Positions 1 to 16,936 of a stretch of DNA of 64,000 bases are shown here, piece by piece (within the stretch, counting starts at the first letter, position 1; every line of letters begins with the position of its first letter). The translations under genes and the position numbers were made by a program. Source of the DNA: Chamaelirium japonicum (Eukaryota; Streptophyta; Magnoliopsida; Liliales; Melanthiaceae); contig OX393550.1 in the NCBI GenBank assembly GCA_947650365.1, positions 103,938,843-104,002,842 of the forward strand, read 5' to 3'. A model generated the notes under the pieces. It was not told the origin of the DNA, did not search any database, and saw only the letters and a list, made by a program, of their open reading frames with translations.

Positions 1-329
1 ACCAAGTCTTTCAGCGAGCCAAGCATCGGAGGGAATCTGAGCTCCACCACAGACCCGCAGCTGTGACCGACAGCGAGCTTCATGAAGCCGGTGAAGGAGA
101 AGCGTTGCACCGAGTACCGGGCCTTGAAGGACTTGGTGAAGCCACTCCATGGCATGAAACTCAACGCACTGAAGTCCAGGGACCTCCAGCATAGTGGGTC
201 GAGCGCAGCTCGGTGCCAGGACTTGCAGACGAAGGGCACACTCAGCGTCAGGTCCTCGAGGCCCAGTCGTCGGATGATGTCGACCAAGCAGTCGCTCACC
301 ATCTCCTCCCATCTCCTCGACTCCTCCAT
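1..329 (-). CDS. F-box/LRR protein, 5' part (runs off window)
   Basis: On the minus strand an ATG at 329 opens a frame without stops that continues past position 1, giving about 109 residues. The protein starts MEESRRWEEM and carries the F-box pattern DCLVDIIRRLGLEDL followed by VCKSWHRAALDPLCWRSLDF, the hydrophobic and Trp pattern that binds SKP1 in SCF ubiquitin ligases. It resembles the Arabidopsis At3g48880 family of F-box/LRR proteins. It differs from the complete copy at 48619 at only about eight of the first 109 residues. The start is set by the matching ATG in both copies. Known role of the family: choosing substrates for an SCF E3 ligase; the substrate here is unknown. The second exon, if conserved, lies outside the window. 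Plus-strand frames over this stretch are antisense shadows. Confidence 0.85.
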   Translation of the reverse strand, partial: MEESRRWEEMVSDCLVDIIRRLGLEDLTLSVPFVCKSWHRAALDPLCWRSLDFSALSFMPWSGFTKSFKARYSVQRFSFTGFMKLAVGHSCGSVVELRFPPMLGSLKDL

Positions 330-575
330 TGCGTCAGTCCTGCTGATGGGCTTTGCATGAAACGTAGGGGGCTTTTATAAATACACTAACATGAGTGCTT
401 AAGTAATCAAGAGTTGGCAAGTAGCAGATGCAGCAGACGTGACGGAGCAACAAGGAATCTTTGTTCTATTAGTGTATGTATTATGAAAGAAACAAACACA
501 CATGAAGCACCAAATTGATAGATCAATATATAGTTTTATTTTTAATTATTGTTATTATTAAAACAAATAATGTCG
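330..575 (-). promoter_or_regulatory. Promoter and 5' leader of left F-box copy
   Basis: Read on the minus strand, a TATA-like box (TATAAAAG, 372-379) lies about 45 bp upstream of the ATG. Blocks around 500-575 (an ATAATTAAAAATAAAACT stretch and a CTTCATGTGTGTTTGTTTCTT stretch) recur upstream of the right copy at 48402-48500. Conserved spacing and order suggest the duplication carried the promoter with it. Confidence 0.6.
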
Positions 576-1634
576 ATGTATTGTTATGGTTTTTTGGTCT
601 AGAGTAGCTTATCCTCGATCGGAGGATGGAGGTTAGGCAGACCCCAACCTGTTCATTAAGAAAGGTGGTCGGAGTCCAGAAGATTATAAAAATATTTCAA
701 ATTTAAACATGGTGACGGCTAAAAACATCCTATCGGTCGCGAGAGCAAATTAACATATTAATGTTTGAGTACTATCATGTTACAAGAAACAAAATGGAAA
801 GCGGAGACGTTACGCTGCCCTTGTAAAGAAAGAATAATACTTGGTTGTATATGCAAGAACCTCCTGCGTACGGGGCGCTAATTGGTTGTGGACGCGTCGA
901 CTCGTATATTTGAAATAACCTCCAACCCACCACCACACAATTGAGCATCCCCATGCCAGTCCAATTTGGAAAATTGATGGGACACCCCAACTTATCGCAC
1001 CCTCGCCTACCCTCCTGCTCCGTCCGCTGACGCCTCCACCCTGTCCTCTCTCTTTTCTCCTCTCCTCCTCGCTCTGATCCGCCACGTCCACTTTACTCCT
1101 TCTCCTTCGTCCTTCTCCTGTTCTTCTGCCTCCTCGTTGTCCTAATCCTCCTTCTTCATCCTCCTCATCTCTTCTTCCTCCCTCCTCCGTGCTCTTATGC
1201 CAAAGCTTTTTTCTTGTGAAAGACCAAGCCCTCTTCTCTCATGCCGATCGAGGCCTTTTGCTGAAAATTACTTATTGATGCATCCCAAATCTCTCTTGAT
1301 TCAAAAGAATATGAACTAGAGTACGCACTATGCAACCACCGCGTGAATACTAATCATGCTATCTTTAGATGCCCTAAGGTGAGAATCACTTTGCATGCAT
1401 GCCGGCCTTGTTGGATGCTAGGGTATGCACCTCAATTTTAGTTGCCACCTTCCACCCCAAAAAAATTAAAAATTTAGTTGCCACCGATGAGTTTGCACAT
1501 ACTTTACATGAATCTTGATGCTCAAACCCTATGTCATGCATTTATGCATGATTCAATAATGGGAAGGTGTGCAATCGGGAACTTTTGAGGGAATTATATG
1601 TATATATGGAGCTATTGCCGGTGACAATCAGAAA
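576..1634. other. Intergenic, no gene seen
   Basis: No frame resembles a protein. A strongly pyrimidine-rich tract (about 1000-1215, CTCCTC/TTCTCC runs) gives spurious minus-strand frames. Nothing else is recognised. Confidence 0.5.
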
Positions 1635-1970
1635 GGTTGTTTGATTCCCATCGATCGAACGGATGGGATTTATTCGAACCACAAACTTCGTTGTTATTAA
1701 CAGTGCGGGTTTTTGGTCCGAATGTATCTCATTTGCCTGATTCATTCCGATCAGACGGTCCAAAACGTGTCCCGCATTTTTCCCATCCGGGACGTCCTGC
1801 AGGTGATCATCCGGGATTTGTGCCGTCCGATTGGATGATGGATCCATGGGAATCCAATGGTACAAATCCATCCCCATGGAAATCCAACGGCACAAATCCA
1901 TTCCGCACCGGCTCAAAACTATATCCGTTCAATCGGATGATCTAACGGATGAGATCCATGGAAAACAACC
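1635..1970. mobile_element. Tourist-like MITE
   Basis: The ends are inverted: GGTTGTTT at 1635 and AAACAACC ending 1970. The sub-terminal sequences also pair around a GATCGAACGGAT-type motif. Flanking trinucleotides are AAA and TAA, near the TWA target of PIF/Harbinger elements. It is 336 bp with no coding capacity. The inner motif GATTCCCATCGATC recurs in the foldback at 13616-14425. Confidence 0.5.
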
Positions 1971-2039
1971 TAATAGGACAAAAAAATCATGATTACTGTA
2001 CCACGTGATTTTCTTTTGTTTGTCCTATACTGTTGTTTC

Positions 2040-2347
<308 letters not shown>

Positions 2348-2703
2348 GGGAAATTGTAGTCTACTCCATGGAGTAGGCTACTTACCTACTTCCTCGCCTA
2401 AATAGACGCCACATGACACTTTTTAATTGGGTATTTTGTTGATGTATGGTCAATCCAGTATGGATAGATTAGGATTATGAAAAAAATCCAAAGAAAAAGA
2501 TCGAAAACAACCCGATCAAGTTGTAACAAATTTAACGGTAAATTGTGCATCGTAAAAACACATTTTTTTTTTTTGCTAAAAATGTCATTTGGCATGTGTT
2601 TTTCTCAAAAAATATTTCTTGACAATTGTTGGGAGGCGTGAATCTAAATTGACAAAGTCTTAACTCCGGTTAAAAAGCGTCACGTGGTAACCATTTAACA
2701 CCG
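2348..2703. other. Unassigned AT-rich spacer with a palindrome
   Basis: A near-perfect palindrome at 2356-2381 is centred on CTACTCCATGGAGTAG, immediately after the (TA)n tract, and may be an element end. The remainder has no protein similarity that I recognise. Confidence 0.4.
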
Positions 2704-2838
2704 CATCATGATGGAAAACTGGATGGCTAAATATATAGCATTGGTCATTCTAATATATATATCTAGTGTCTTTGTCATAAACCCTACCATATGAAAGCAT
2801 TGGTCATTCTAATTAATATATACATATATATATATATA
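2704..2838 (-). repeat. Inverted copy of the flank at 55330-55462
   Basis: Read on the minus strand this stretch, with its GGTAGGGTTTATGACAAAG and CCATCCAGTTTTCCATCATG blocks, matches 55330-55462, including the transition into the (TA)n tract and the adjoining 129-bp MITE. A shorter related copy is at 14467-14560. Confidence 0.8.

Positions 2839-3215
<377 letters not shown>

Positions 3216-3280
<65 letters not shown>
3216..3280. repeat. (TA)n microsatellite
   Basis: Uninterrupted TA units between a foldback MITE and a Helitron-type terminus. Confidence 0.95.
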
Positions 3281-3281
<1 letters not shown>

Positions 3282-3282
<1 letters not shown>

Positions 3283-3311
3283 TAGTAAAAACCCCGTGCC
3301 CAAGGTCACGG
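3282..3311 (-). mobile_element. Helitron 3' terminus (candidate)
   Basis: On the minus strand a short hairpin (CCGTG stem, CACGG partner, 3294-3311) lies 8 nt before CTAG, which is followed by T of the (TA)n tract. Hairpin, then CTRR, then insertion between A and T is the Helitron 3' signature. The 5' TC end, expected to the right, was not located. Confidence 0.5.
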
Positions 3312-3790
3312 AAAAGATTTCGAGGACGACGAAAATATTTCAAGGGCGGTGATAATTTTTAGAGGGTGGCGGCAATATTTTGGGGGCGGCAAAAGATTTT
3401 GAGGGCGTGAAAAATTTTTAAGGGAGGGGTCAATATTTTAAGGATGGTAACAATAATTTAAAAGTGGCAATAATATTTCGAGGGAGGTGATAATATTTCC
3501 ATAAAAGCATTTTGACAATGACACATACATTAGTTGGGGGCGACAAAATTCACTAATAACACAACTGCACTAATATTTTGTGTGAATGGACTCACGGACT
3601 ACGTCGTATGCTCACAAAATTTTGATGTAGGTGGGCCCCACTGGTGAATCACATCCAGCACTCCAATGCATACACATGAGTGGACTACTTTCGAGACAGG
3701 TAACAATATTTTAAATGTGGCAAAAATATTTTGAGAGTGGCGATAATATTTCGAGGGAGATAACAATATTTTGAGAAGCATGCCACAGCA
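3312..3790. repeat. Degenerate ~20-bp minisatellite
   Basis: Successive units resemble GCGATAATATTTTGAGGG, with period 19-21 at 3312-3497 and again at about 3700-3775. Between the arrays is unique sequence. Confidence 0.7.
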
Positions 3791-3799
3791 TAGCTTCCC

Positions 3800-4724
3800 C
3801 ACACGCACATGAACGTACTCCATTCCCCTCTCTCTCCCTTACTCATTAATGATGAGAATATATTTATAAAACGATACTGATAAAATCAATGTGAAGTCAA
3901 TAGGCTTGCAAACTAAATAGTTTGAGATATTTTTTATGTTTTGTAATATAATATTTGGGTTTCAAATGGCAAAATATAGTTTGTAACTACAACCATGTTC
4001 ATATTTTAGTGTTCTACAGATTCTTTGTCCGTCTCTAGAGACTGGGACTGGTGTCATATTCAATTTGAGCGTCATTTCCAGCATAAACACTATATATCCG
4101 CTTTTTTCTCTCAACTATTATATTCTTGTCAGGGGACTTAACAATCGAGAAAACCCCCTTCTAATCTTTAGGTTTCTAATTGGAAGAGAGAGCAAGACTT
4201 TGAGGTTGCCTTGAAAGTTGTGGGTATGCTATAAAGGCAAGGTCAAAAATGATTCAAGGCTCGAGTTATGCCTCGTAGGGGATGGAAGTGTGCATTCTTA
4301 ACTTAAAAAGTCTGGCCGACAAAGATCTTGAATCCAATGCAGTTTGATTAAATCATTAGGTTCATGTAAGGCTAGAATCCAACTTAAAAAGGTTGTTTCA
4401 CCTAAAACCCACACAATTTCCATCTAGTTACAGCAAGATATGGAATCTAAATCAAAACCCATGAGCATTCTTAACCAGGATTATAACAGGAATCATTTAA
4501 AAATACAAATTCAAGCAAAACCCATTAGGACGGCGGCGGCGACGACAACGGGAATCCGAGCAGAGACAACTCAGACAGGATGCTTGGATTTGAACCCGGT
4601 GTGGTACTGCCTCTCTGCGTTTCGATCTCCAGACCTCTTTAGTCCTTGCTCTAGCACCCTTTCCTCTAACCACTTGTCCGGTCTGTAAAAAAAAAGGGTT
4701 TAATTCCCTCCGTGATCTACCACC
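3800..4724. other. No feature recognised
   Basis: This is AT-rich, mixed-sequence DNA with short frames only. The 82-residue frame at 4440 has no domain pattern that I recognise. Confidence 0.4.
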
Positions 4725-5270
4725 TTGAGATAAGCATCAACATATTCAATGGTGTGCGAAATCTACGAAGGCTACGATCTCCAACAATTTATCCGGGTCG
4801 ATCATGTCGGAAATATGTCATCTTTCGGAATTAACGATGATCGACTCCGGAAGCAATCAGTTCTCCGATGATTTTCAAGCTTGTGATCTCCAACAACACC
4901 TTATTTGAGTCGATCCCGTCGAAGATATATCATTTGTTGGAGTTAACGATGATCGACGCCAGAAGCAATCAGTTCTCACCTTTTGAATCTACTAAAGCTC
5001 GATCTGCAGGAAAATATGCTTTCATGGATCTTAATCTCTTCACGAACAGATTAACTGGAGAGATCTCAAGTGGCTTGGGGAAGCTACCGCGGTGCTCACC
5101 AACCTCAATCTCTCAAGAACCTGCTCTTGGTCCTGGTGGATCTCGCAGCCTTAAGTTGATAATATTCAACCTCTTCGATAGTGAACTCGTCGGAAAGATC
5201 ATGGGCGATTTCAACTCCCGCTTCTTCATCCTGAGCCTCCTTGGAAACCTGAAAAACCCACCATACTACT
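4725..5270 (+). pseudogene. LRR receptor-like kinase fragment
   Basis: Broken frames show leucine-rich-repeat text of the plant receptor-kinase type (24-residue LRRs): ISNNTLFESIPSKIYHLLEL, then NLFTNRLTGEISSGLGKL, then LTNLNLS in another frame. Two consecutive LRR units, about 4765-4865 and 4878-4978, are similar to each other at the DNA level, as expected for tandem LRR coding units. Frameshifts and stops separate the pieces, and no signal peptide, transmembrane segment or kinase domain was seen. The closest recalled pattern is the HAESA/HSL class, but so short a fragment cannot settle this. It is best read as a decayed piece of an extracellular LRR domain. Confidence 0.6.
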
Positions 5271-5323
5271 ACTATCAATGGGATACTGATAAACCCACCA
5301 TACTACTACTATCAATGGGAATT
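5258..5323. repeat. Direct 26-bp duplication
   Basis: AAACCCACCATACTACTACT plus the following ATCAATGGGA occurs twice, separated by ATACTGAT. Confidence 0.8.
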
Positions 5324-5399
5324 CTTTGTTTACACCAAAAACAAAATTTAGAAACCGAGCAGAAGCAGAAACCAAGGGGATGCAGGAATGATTGATCAC

Positions 5400-7035
5400 G
5401 ATTAAAAAAAATATTTATTAAGAGACTATAAGTAATAATTCTGAAGACTAAAACTAGGTTTATACTTGTCTAAAAAGAATATGTGAATAGGATTTGCATT
5501 AGAACTTCTAAAATGCTAGGATTTAGATGTAAATGAGATGCCCTAATCGAGATGGTTGTCCATTGAATTCCTTCAAAAGTTACATCTGAAGATCATATAA
5601 ATAACACAGGCCATTAAAACTTCTAGAAGTGGAGAAGCATGATTATCAATATCTATTTAATTTACTTTAGTAACCGTTTTCACCAAAAAATAAAAAACTG
5701 AGGGCATGGAGGAATCATAGATCATTAAAAAAAATTAAAAAGACTTTTTCTGATCTACTTGTTCCTCCAATGGAAAGTGGGGTGAGGCTAACTGAAGTGG
5801 AGAAGTACCGAAGGAGGAGGAGAGATCTTACCCATTGGCCTGGGGATGTCGGAAGGACATTGAGAAAGTCATGCAAAGGTCGGCAGTGGCTTGGGGGAAG
5901 ATCAGGAACTTCACCAGTGCCACAGATGGCAATGGGATTTCTTTACTTCAGCATCAATTTTCAACAAAAAAAAAAATAGAAACAAAGGTCATGATGAATC
6001 ATAAATCACCATTCAAAGAATAGATATTTAAAAGAACATTTTCTGATCTATGTGTCCTCCAATGTAAAGTGGGGTGTGGCTGATAAAAGTGAAGAAGCAA
6101 GGAGGCAATAGAGATCTTACCTGTTGAAGGTTCTTAGGTTTCATATCTGGAAGATTCAGAAGGTTCTTAGGTTTCATATCTGGAAGATTCAGAACCTTAG
6201 GTTAGGGACCTTAGAGCCTACCTTACCTACTGACAAAGCTATGCTTTAATACCAATTACCAAACTGAACAACAGAAACTATCGAAAGAACTCTGACACCA
6301 AATTGATGCAGGTTGAATCAAAGAGATGGAGCTCTGGTATTAAACTAATGCAAAAGAGGAACTGAGATAGAGCTTTAATATCACTTCAGTTTTGGAAAAT
6401 AAAGATCAGGTTTGAGTGTGATTTAATATTGAATAGGGAAGACAGGTAGTAGTGAGATTGAAATTTTGAAATAGATGGGATGGAGTTTGGTAGTGGTCAT
6501 GATGTTGGTATAGAAGAGTTTTACGATCTGATGGGTAGTTGAGGGGGGATTTAGGTGATTAAGGACTTGTTTATAAATTTTATAGGAACCGGAGGATGAT
6601 GAAGGCTTGTTTGGCGGAACCTAGACTTATAATGGAAGAATGATGAAACAATTTCTTGAATCAAGCAAAAAATAAACTAAAGATGCAGAATTTAAATACT
6701 ATCAGCAATAAAATAAAGATAACCTGTATTTAGATGCGTCTCACTTATAAAGCATATCAAGACATCACTAATGCGTTTCCCTGATATTGTATCATGAAAC
6801 CAAGGCATCTTATCAATGTAGTCCGTGGTATCACACCAAGAAAGTTGAGTAGAATGAGCTACTCTTCCACTTAAAAAAGAGGAGAAACCTTTACAATTCA
6901 TATTCTAATTATAATTTGGACCTCCACCTACATGTATATGTAGACTCCCAAACTAACCTAAAACCTGATTCTGATTGACTTAAATTTTTTTCTAAACACA
7001 AATATACACACTAAATTAGGTATCTTTAAACATGT
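5400..7035. other. Noncoding stretch with local duplications
   Basis: Segment 5713-5830 is repeated imperfectly at 6000-6120 (blocks TTTTCTGATCTA and AAAGTGGGGTG). A 36-bp unit is tandemly doubled at 6126-6196. Phrases such as GGAGCTCTGGTATTAAACTAA resemble primer-binding-site DNA of LTR elements but no element could be delimited. No gene is supported. Confidence 0.45.
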
Positions 7036-7039
7036 TTAT

Positions 7040-7382
7040 TGATGTAGGATACAAACCTCGGTTGTGAGCCGGAACGTTGGACGGCTATCCACGCTAATGG
7101 AGCCCACGTGGGCTTCCTAGACCAACAATCCAAAAATATGTTGTTTTCACCAACATTTTAGATTGGGAGTAGTCTAGCTTTGGAGCAGGACTCAAGCTTA
7201 TCTATATATATCCTGTATTAGGTTCTAGATTAATTAGTCTTCCCTTCGGTTTATTAACAAAATTTTAGAGATTGATTTATTTTTCTTCTTGGTGGATATG
7301 AACACCTAGTGGATTCCAGGATTTATCTTTCTTGTGGATTCAAGGAAATATAGTGGATTGCATGATTTCTTGCAGATTGGAA
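7040..7382. repeat. Possible LTR relic
   Basis: The sequence has the composition of a plant LTR: a TGATGTAGGATACAAACCTC start, a TATATATA box near 7205, then a T-rich tail. No partner LTR, primer site or target duplication was found, so this is tentative. Confidence 0.25.
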
Positions 7383-7810
7383 TCTGCTCACCTCCATCTC
7401 CATCTCCATCTCTTGATCCTCTCTATTGCAACCTCCTCTCTCTCTTTCTCTTGCAGATAGGACCTCCATCTGTTGATTCTCCTGAAATATAGAAAGGAAA
7501 AAAAAGGGAAAATCCTCCGACCAAGGACGCGAAAGAGACAGGAAGAAGAAAAAAATGAGAGAAAAGAGATTTCTTGCTTGCTCACCTCCATCTCCATCTC
7601 TTGATCCTCTCTATTGCAGCCTGCTCTCTCTCTTTCTCTTGTAGATAGGACCTCCATCTTTTGATTCTTCTGAAATATAGAAAGGAAAAAAAAGGAAAAA
7701 TCCTCCGACCAAGGACGTGAAAGAGATAGGAAGAAGAAAAAAATGAGAGAAAAGGGATTTCTTGCTCACCTCCATCTCTTGATCCTCACTCTCTTGCAGC
7801 TTCCTCTCTC
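7383..7810. repeat. Tandem repeat, ~190-bp unit, 2-3 copies
   Basis: Units at about 7387-7577, 7581-7766 and a partial copy from 7768 share CACCTCCATCTC, CTCTTGATCCTC and GAAAGGAAAAAAA blocks in the same order. The associated frames are low-complexity and not credible proteins. Confidence 0.75.
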
Positions 7811-7849
7811 TCTCACTCTCTTGCAGATTGGGATTTCTTGCAAAGAATG

Positions 7850-8460
7850 GCAAAGGTGGGAGGCGGGGTCTGTTGCAATGAATAGCGGCATTGGGTCTTG
7901 CTTTGAATGGCAAAGGGGGGCGGGTCTTGTGATTAACCGAGGGCGGCGGGTTTTGCAAAGGGGCGCGAGGGGCTGCGGGCACCGAGGGCGGGGGTGGCTA
8001 CGGGAATTGCACCGAGGGCGGGGTTGGCTGCGGGCACCGAGATCAGATGGTCTCTTGAATGGCAAAGGGGGCAGGTATTGTGATTTACCGAGGGAGGCGG
8101 GGTGCTGCGGGAACCGAGGGAGGTGGGGGATGCAGGAACCGAGGGAGTCGGGGACTGGGGAAGCGGGGGATGATCTCCGATCTCATCCTTTCTCTCTCTT
8201 ATTCTCTCTCATACTCTTGTTTCTCTCCGATCTCATGGAGACCATCCGATCTTAAGTGGGAGACCATCCGATCTCTCTCATATTCTTGCTCTCTCTCCGA
8301 TCTCATGGAGACCATCCGATCTCTCTCATATATTATAATATTAAAACTGATTTAAGTGGGAGACCATCCAATCTCTCTCATACTCTTGCTCTCTCTTCGA
8401 TCTCATTCGATGCTTGCTCTCATCCTCTCTCTCTTATTCTCTCTCAATAAATATTATAAT
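7850..8460. repeat. G-rich then CT-rich short repeats
   Basis: Repeats of an ACCGAGGGCGG / GGCTGCGGG motif (7915-8165) are followed by three or more copies of a phrase built on GGGAGACCATCCGATCTCTC (8175-8440). Both are noncoding. Confidence 0.65.
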
Positions 8461-8622
8461 ATTTAAACTTATTTAAGTGAGTGAAAGTGGAGTGGAAGAA
8501 TCCTGTCCCTTCATTTTTATCCCCCCTTCCAAATGAATTTGGATCGTCGTTATCTCCTCTAGGATAAATCTGAACCGCTGCTTTGTCTTAGTTCATTTGT
8601 CCCCCCCATAACCGTTGTCCCT

Positions 8623-12767
<4,145 letters not shown>

Positions 12768-12781
12768 TATATATATATATA

Positions 12782-13505
12782 TAGGGGAGGGATACTCTCA
12801 CTAATGGCCTCTTACTAATAGCCCTTACAAATGATCTCATCCATCGGATCAGATCCGATGGATGGATCATATTAAACTCCCTCTCCCACACTCTCTCTCT
12901 CTCTCCAGTGAGTAAACCCGGCCCCGACCCCGACCCCCTCCCCGACCACCTTCCCCTCCGGCGGCAGCCCCTTCCCTTCCGGCCTCCGGCGGCAGCCCCT
13001 TCCCCTCTGGTTCCGGTGCCCAATCCCCTCCAGCGACAGCCCCTTCCCCTCCGGTTCCGACAGTAACCCCTTCCCCTCCGGTTCCGGCGCCCGACCTTCC
13101 CCTTCCCCTCCGGTTTCGGCTCTGGCTGAGTCTCGGGCCTCGACTCCGATCGCCCAGTTCCCCTTCGGCTCCGGCCATCCCCCCCGACGCCGGCATCTCA
13201 TAGTCGGGGCTGCTGCGATCGGCACCGGAGCTGCCGACGTCGGGGGGGATGGCCGGAACCGGAGCCGGAGGGGAACGGGGCGGTCGGGGTCGGAGGGGGA
13301 GGAGGGAAAGGTCAGGGTCGGAGGGGGAGGAGGGAAAGGTCAGGGTCGGAGGGGGAGGGGGATCGTTGGGGGGGGGGGGGGGCGGTGGGTTACAGGATTG
13401 AAAGAAAGAGAGATAGAGAGAGAGAAGGGGAGTTTAATCCCAACCATCCATCAAAACCGATGGATGGCTGGGATCATTAGTAAGGGCTATTAGTAATAGG
13501 CATTA
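12782..13505. mobile_element. Large foldback element, GC-rich core
   Basis: Left arm ACTAATGGCCTCTTACTAAT (from 12800) pairs with the complement of the right arm ending at about 13506. The pairing continues through CCATCCATCGG and a TTAAACTCC block. The inside is a second imperfect inverted repeat of C-rich then G-rich minisatellite centred near 13205 (CATCCCCCCGAC against GTCGGGGGGATG). Both ends join TA repeats. Frames over the core are Pro/Gly/Arg low complexity and not genes. Confidence 0.7.

Positions 13506-14425
<920 letters not shown>

Positions 14426-14464
<39 letters not shown>
14426..14464. repeat. (TA)n microsatellite
   Basis: About 19 TA units; right border of the compound foldback element. 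Confidence 0.95.
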
Positions 14465-14466
<2 letters not shown>

Positions 14467-14467
<1 letters not shown>

Positions 14468-14926
14468 CATATGGTAGGGTTTATGACAAAGACACTAGAT
14501 ACATATATATATTAAAATGACCAATGCTATATATTCAGCCATCCAGTTTTCCATCATGATGGTGCCCTCGTCTTCCCGGTGAATTCCCCGGCCCGGCTGT
14601 GAGCAACCTGACCCTCAGGATCACGGCCAGGATCACCGGGAACTCGGCGGTCACCGTGTCATTGGGATCGAGCGTGGACATCACCGGTACCAGAGCATGT
14701 TCTCGAGTTCTTCGTAACCATGAATCATTCCGAGGATGCCGACAATCCCGCTCCGAGAACCGCTTCGAAGCTTGAGATGGAGCTGGATTTGGTTGAGCTG
14801 GAGCTAGATAAAGGTAATTCCATGTTTGCCAAGCCTTACTTAGGAGTTAGATCATTCATTTCTATGAGAAAACACTTATGATACTGAAACTCATGTTTTA
14901 TCGCGCATCTTATCCCATTTTCAAAT
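14467..14926 (+). repeat. MULE flank, copy A, with exon-like stretch
   Basis: This stretch is nearly identical to 55377-55830. The part 14580-14815 is GC-richer and open on the plus strand. It ends ELELDK followed by a good splice donor (AAAG then GTAATT at about 14815), preceded by NHSEDADNPAPRTASKLEME. It may be an exon of a host gene or a captured gene piece. I do not recognise the protein. Confidence 0.5.
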
Positions 14927-15190
14927 GGATTATTATGACTTTGCCCCCAAAATTTTGCCTTGAATTAGACTTTACCCCCTATTTTTTCATTAATTAGAGT
15001 TTGCCCCCCAAATCTAATTGTTCCGTAAGCTTACCGTCTAAGAGATTTTCCACAGTTTTTAAAATTAGTCTACGCTATCAACCCTTTTTAAATACCCAAT
15101 TTCATCCTTGGGGGGCAAAGACTATTTAATTAAATCACATGTGTGTGTCATCACTGTCATGGGCAAAGACTAATTAATTAAAAACCCAGT
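14927..15190. repeat. MULE left TIR
   Basis: It contains TGCCTTGAATTAGACTTTAC and TTGGGGGGCAAAGACTA, which recur as complement in the right TIR at 25437-25659. It has diverged from its partner by several substitutions and small gaps. Confidence 0.8.
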
Positions 15191-15821
15191 GGCACCATCT
15201 TTCTCCACCAAGTATGCTTATCAGAATTTAGCAATTGAAAACCTATGACCATGTGGGATTTAGCAAGATTTCTGATAATAACACATAGACTTTTTGCTTA
15301 TAAATACTCACTAAGCATATTTACTGAGATAAATCTCTCAAATAAACTTTTAACAAACATATATCGTAAGAATTTCGATACGCCATCAGGCCATCCAAAA
15401 AATACAGTAAGAGGCCAATCAAACCAACTTAAGTACAGTAGTTAAGAACAATAAGATTCATGCGACTGCTACCAACTTAATATGCAATGAAACAAGCTCC
15501 CTATTTAATCAATTTTGAGCGTCACGTAGATGTTTAAGGAGAAAAAGCCCTCAAAAGCTACTCAAATTAGATAGCAAAAACTCTTGCATCCCCAAATCCG
15601 AGTTGTATCATGACTACTAAATTCCACCTGTAGCAATATAAATACCATCAAAATACACACATTTTAAGAAAATGACCATAAAGATAATATTTTACATAGA
15701 ATACCAACACTCATTTCTTTAAGCTCCGAATATAAAGATAAGGTGGGGCATAATCCATAACATATAAATATTATATTGTTTAAATAAAATAAAAATTCTT
15801 AAACAATGACTATGTCTCCAT
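15191..15821. other. MULE 3' noncoding region
   Basis: AT-rich sequence between the MULE reading frame and its TIR. It is also present at 61830-62395. No separate gene is seen. Confidence 0.6.
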
Positions 15822-16708
15822 CTAGGTACCTGTGATTGTCGATGATTGAGTTGAAGTTAACTCTTGAGAATGACCAAATAGGTTTTTTGGGTTAAATATT
15901 CGTCCCCTGACAATGCTCATGCCTCTACCAACAGGTTTAGGGGGTAAATTTAGTCTAGGTCTCTTGGCTAGGGACTGAGTCGTATGAGATTGTCCTCGTC
16001 TTTGCCCTTCTTGACTGCCCCTGCCCCTTTCCATAGGTCTTCTTTGTATTGTTGGTGCCCCTTTACAGGTTCGATTATTATGACCATAAAGATCACATTT
16101 TTCACAACGCTTTTGTTGCCTTTTTGCAGGATCAGCCTTTTCTTCTCTTCAGTGTAGGCCTTCCTGAAGGCCCCCTTGTGAATTTTCTTGAAATTCTTAT
16201 ACATATGCCTAAAGCAAAACCTATGGTAGCTCTGTGAAAATACTTGATTGACTGCTCCTACAAGGCCTTTCTGCCTATCTGATATGGATGTCAAAGGTAG
16301 TGGGTGCTCTTTTAGGTAGGGCTCTAGTATTTGAAGAAATATGAACCATGTATTGAAACACTCAGATCTACAAATAAATATGGCTATGGGAAACAAGCCA
16401 TTATTTCCATCCAAACATGTAATAGATAAACAAACGCCTCCATATTTTTCCTTTAAAAAGCGTCAATCTAACCCTCGAATTAGCCTACAACCATTTGTAA
16501 ACCCTCTCAAACTAGATGTGAAGGGGGCACACAGGCAACTGAATCTCTTATCATCATTTGCCCTCCTACAAATGGCAATGCTACCTGGATTTTTAAGCAA
16601 GATTTATCGGCATAGCTCTGGTGCTAGAGAGTAGCTCTCATCATAGCTTCCATGTATCCTCCCATTGTATATTATTTTGGCATTCCATGCAGTCCAATAT
16701 GACACCTT
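15822..16708 (-). pseudogene. MULE transposase, C-terminal half
   Basis: On the minus strand the piece next to the copia insertion reads VSYWTAWNAK and GSYDESYS. Then comes the MULE catalytic region (DGNNGLFPIAIFICRSE, then ISDRQKGLVGAVNQVF and HRFCFRHMYKNFKK). It then jumps to a C-terminal zinc knuckle, CEKCDLYGHNNRTC (CX2CX4HX4C), and a basic tail ending at 15822. The stretch normally lying between the HRFCFRHM region and the knuckle, including the SWIM zinc finger, is missing near 16160. In-frame stops are also present, for example after APELCR. This is a dead transposase. The copia element separates it from its N-terminal half at 23798-24350. Confidence 0.85.
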
Positions 16709-16722
16709 TGTTACGACAACCC

Positions 16723-16780
<58 letters not shown>

Positions 16781-16910
16781 AGAGACGGCTAAGGTTTGGG
16801 AGAATAACGGACTATTCTCATTAGGGCAATAGCCACGAATATATAGTCACATACATGTGTAAGGAATGAGTCCTGTACACCTAACTCATATATACAACCT
16901 ATAATATACA
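16709..16910 (-). repeat. Copia 1, 3' LTR
   Basis: It starts TGTTACGACAACCCTAG on plus, contains a (GA)n run at 16727-16785, and ends AATATACA. It pairs with 23618-23797; the GA run differs strongly in length between the two. Confidence 0.8.
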
Positions 16911-16936
16911 TTAAGCCCCCCCCCCCCCCCCCCCCG

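Noticed and set aside
82..360. Plus-strand 92-residue frame
   Set aside because: It is the antisense shadow of the F-box coding sequence; the same shadow appears at 48558-48875.
5770..6023. Small genes at 5770-6023
   Set aside because: There is no domain, and the DNA is part of a local noncoding duplication (5713-6120).
12867..13225. Gly/Glu/Pro-rich frames on minus
   Set aside because: They are translations of C/G-rich minisatellite inside a foldback element.
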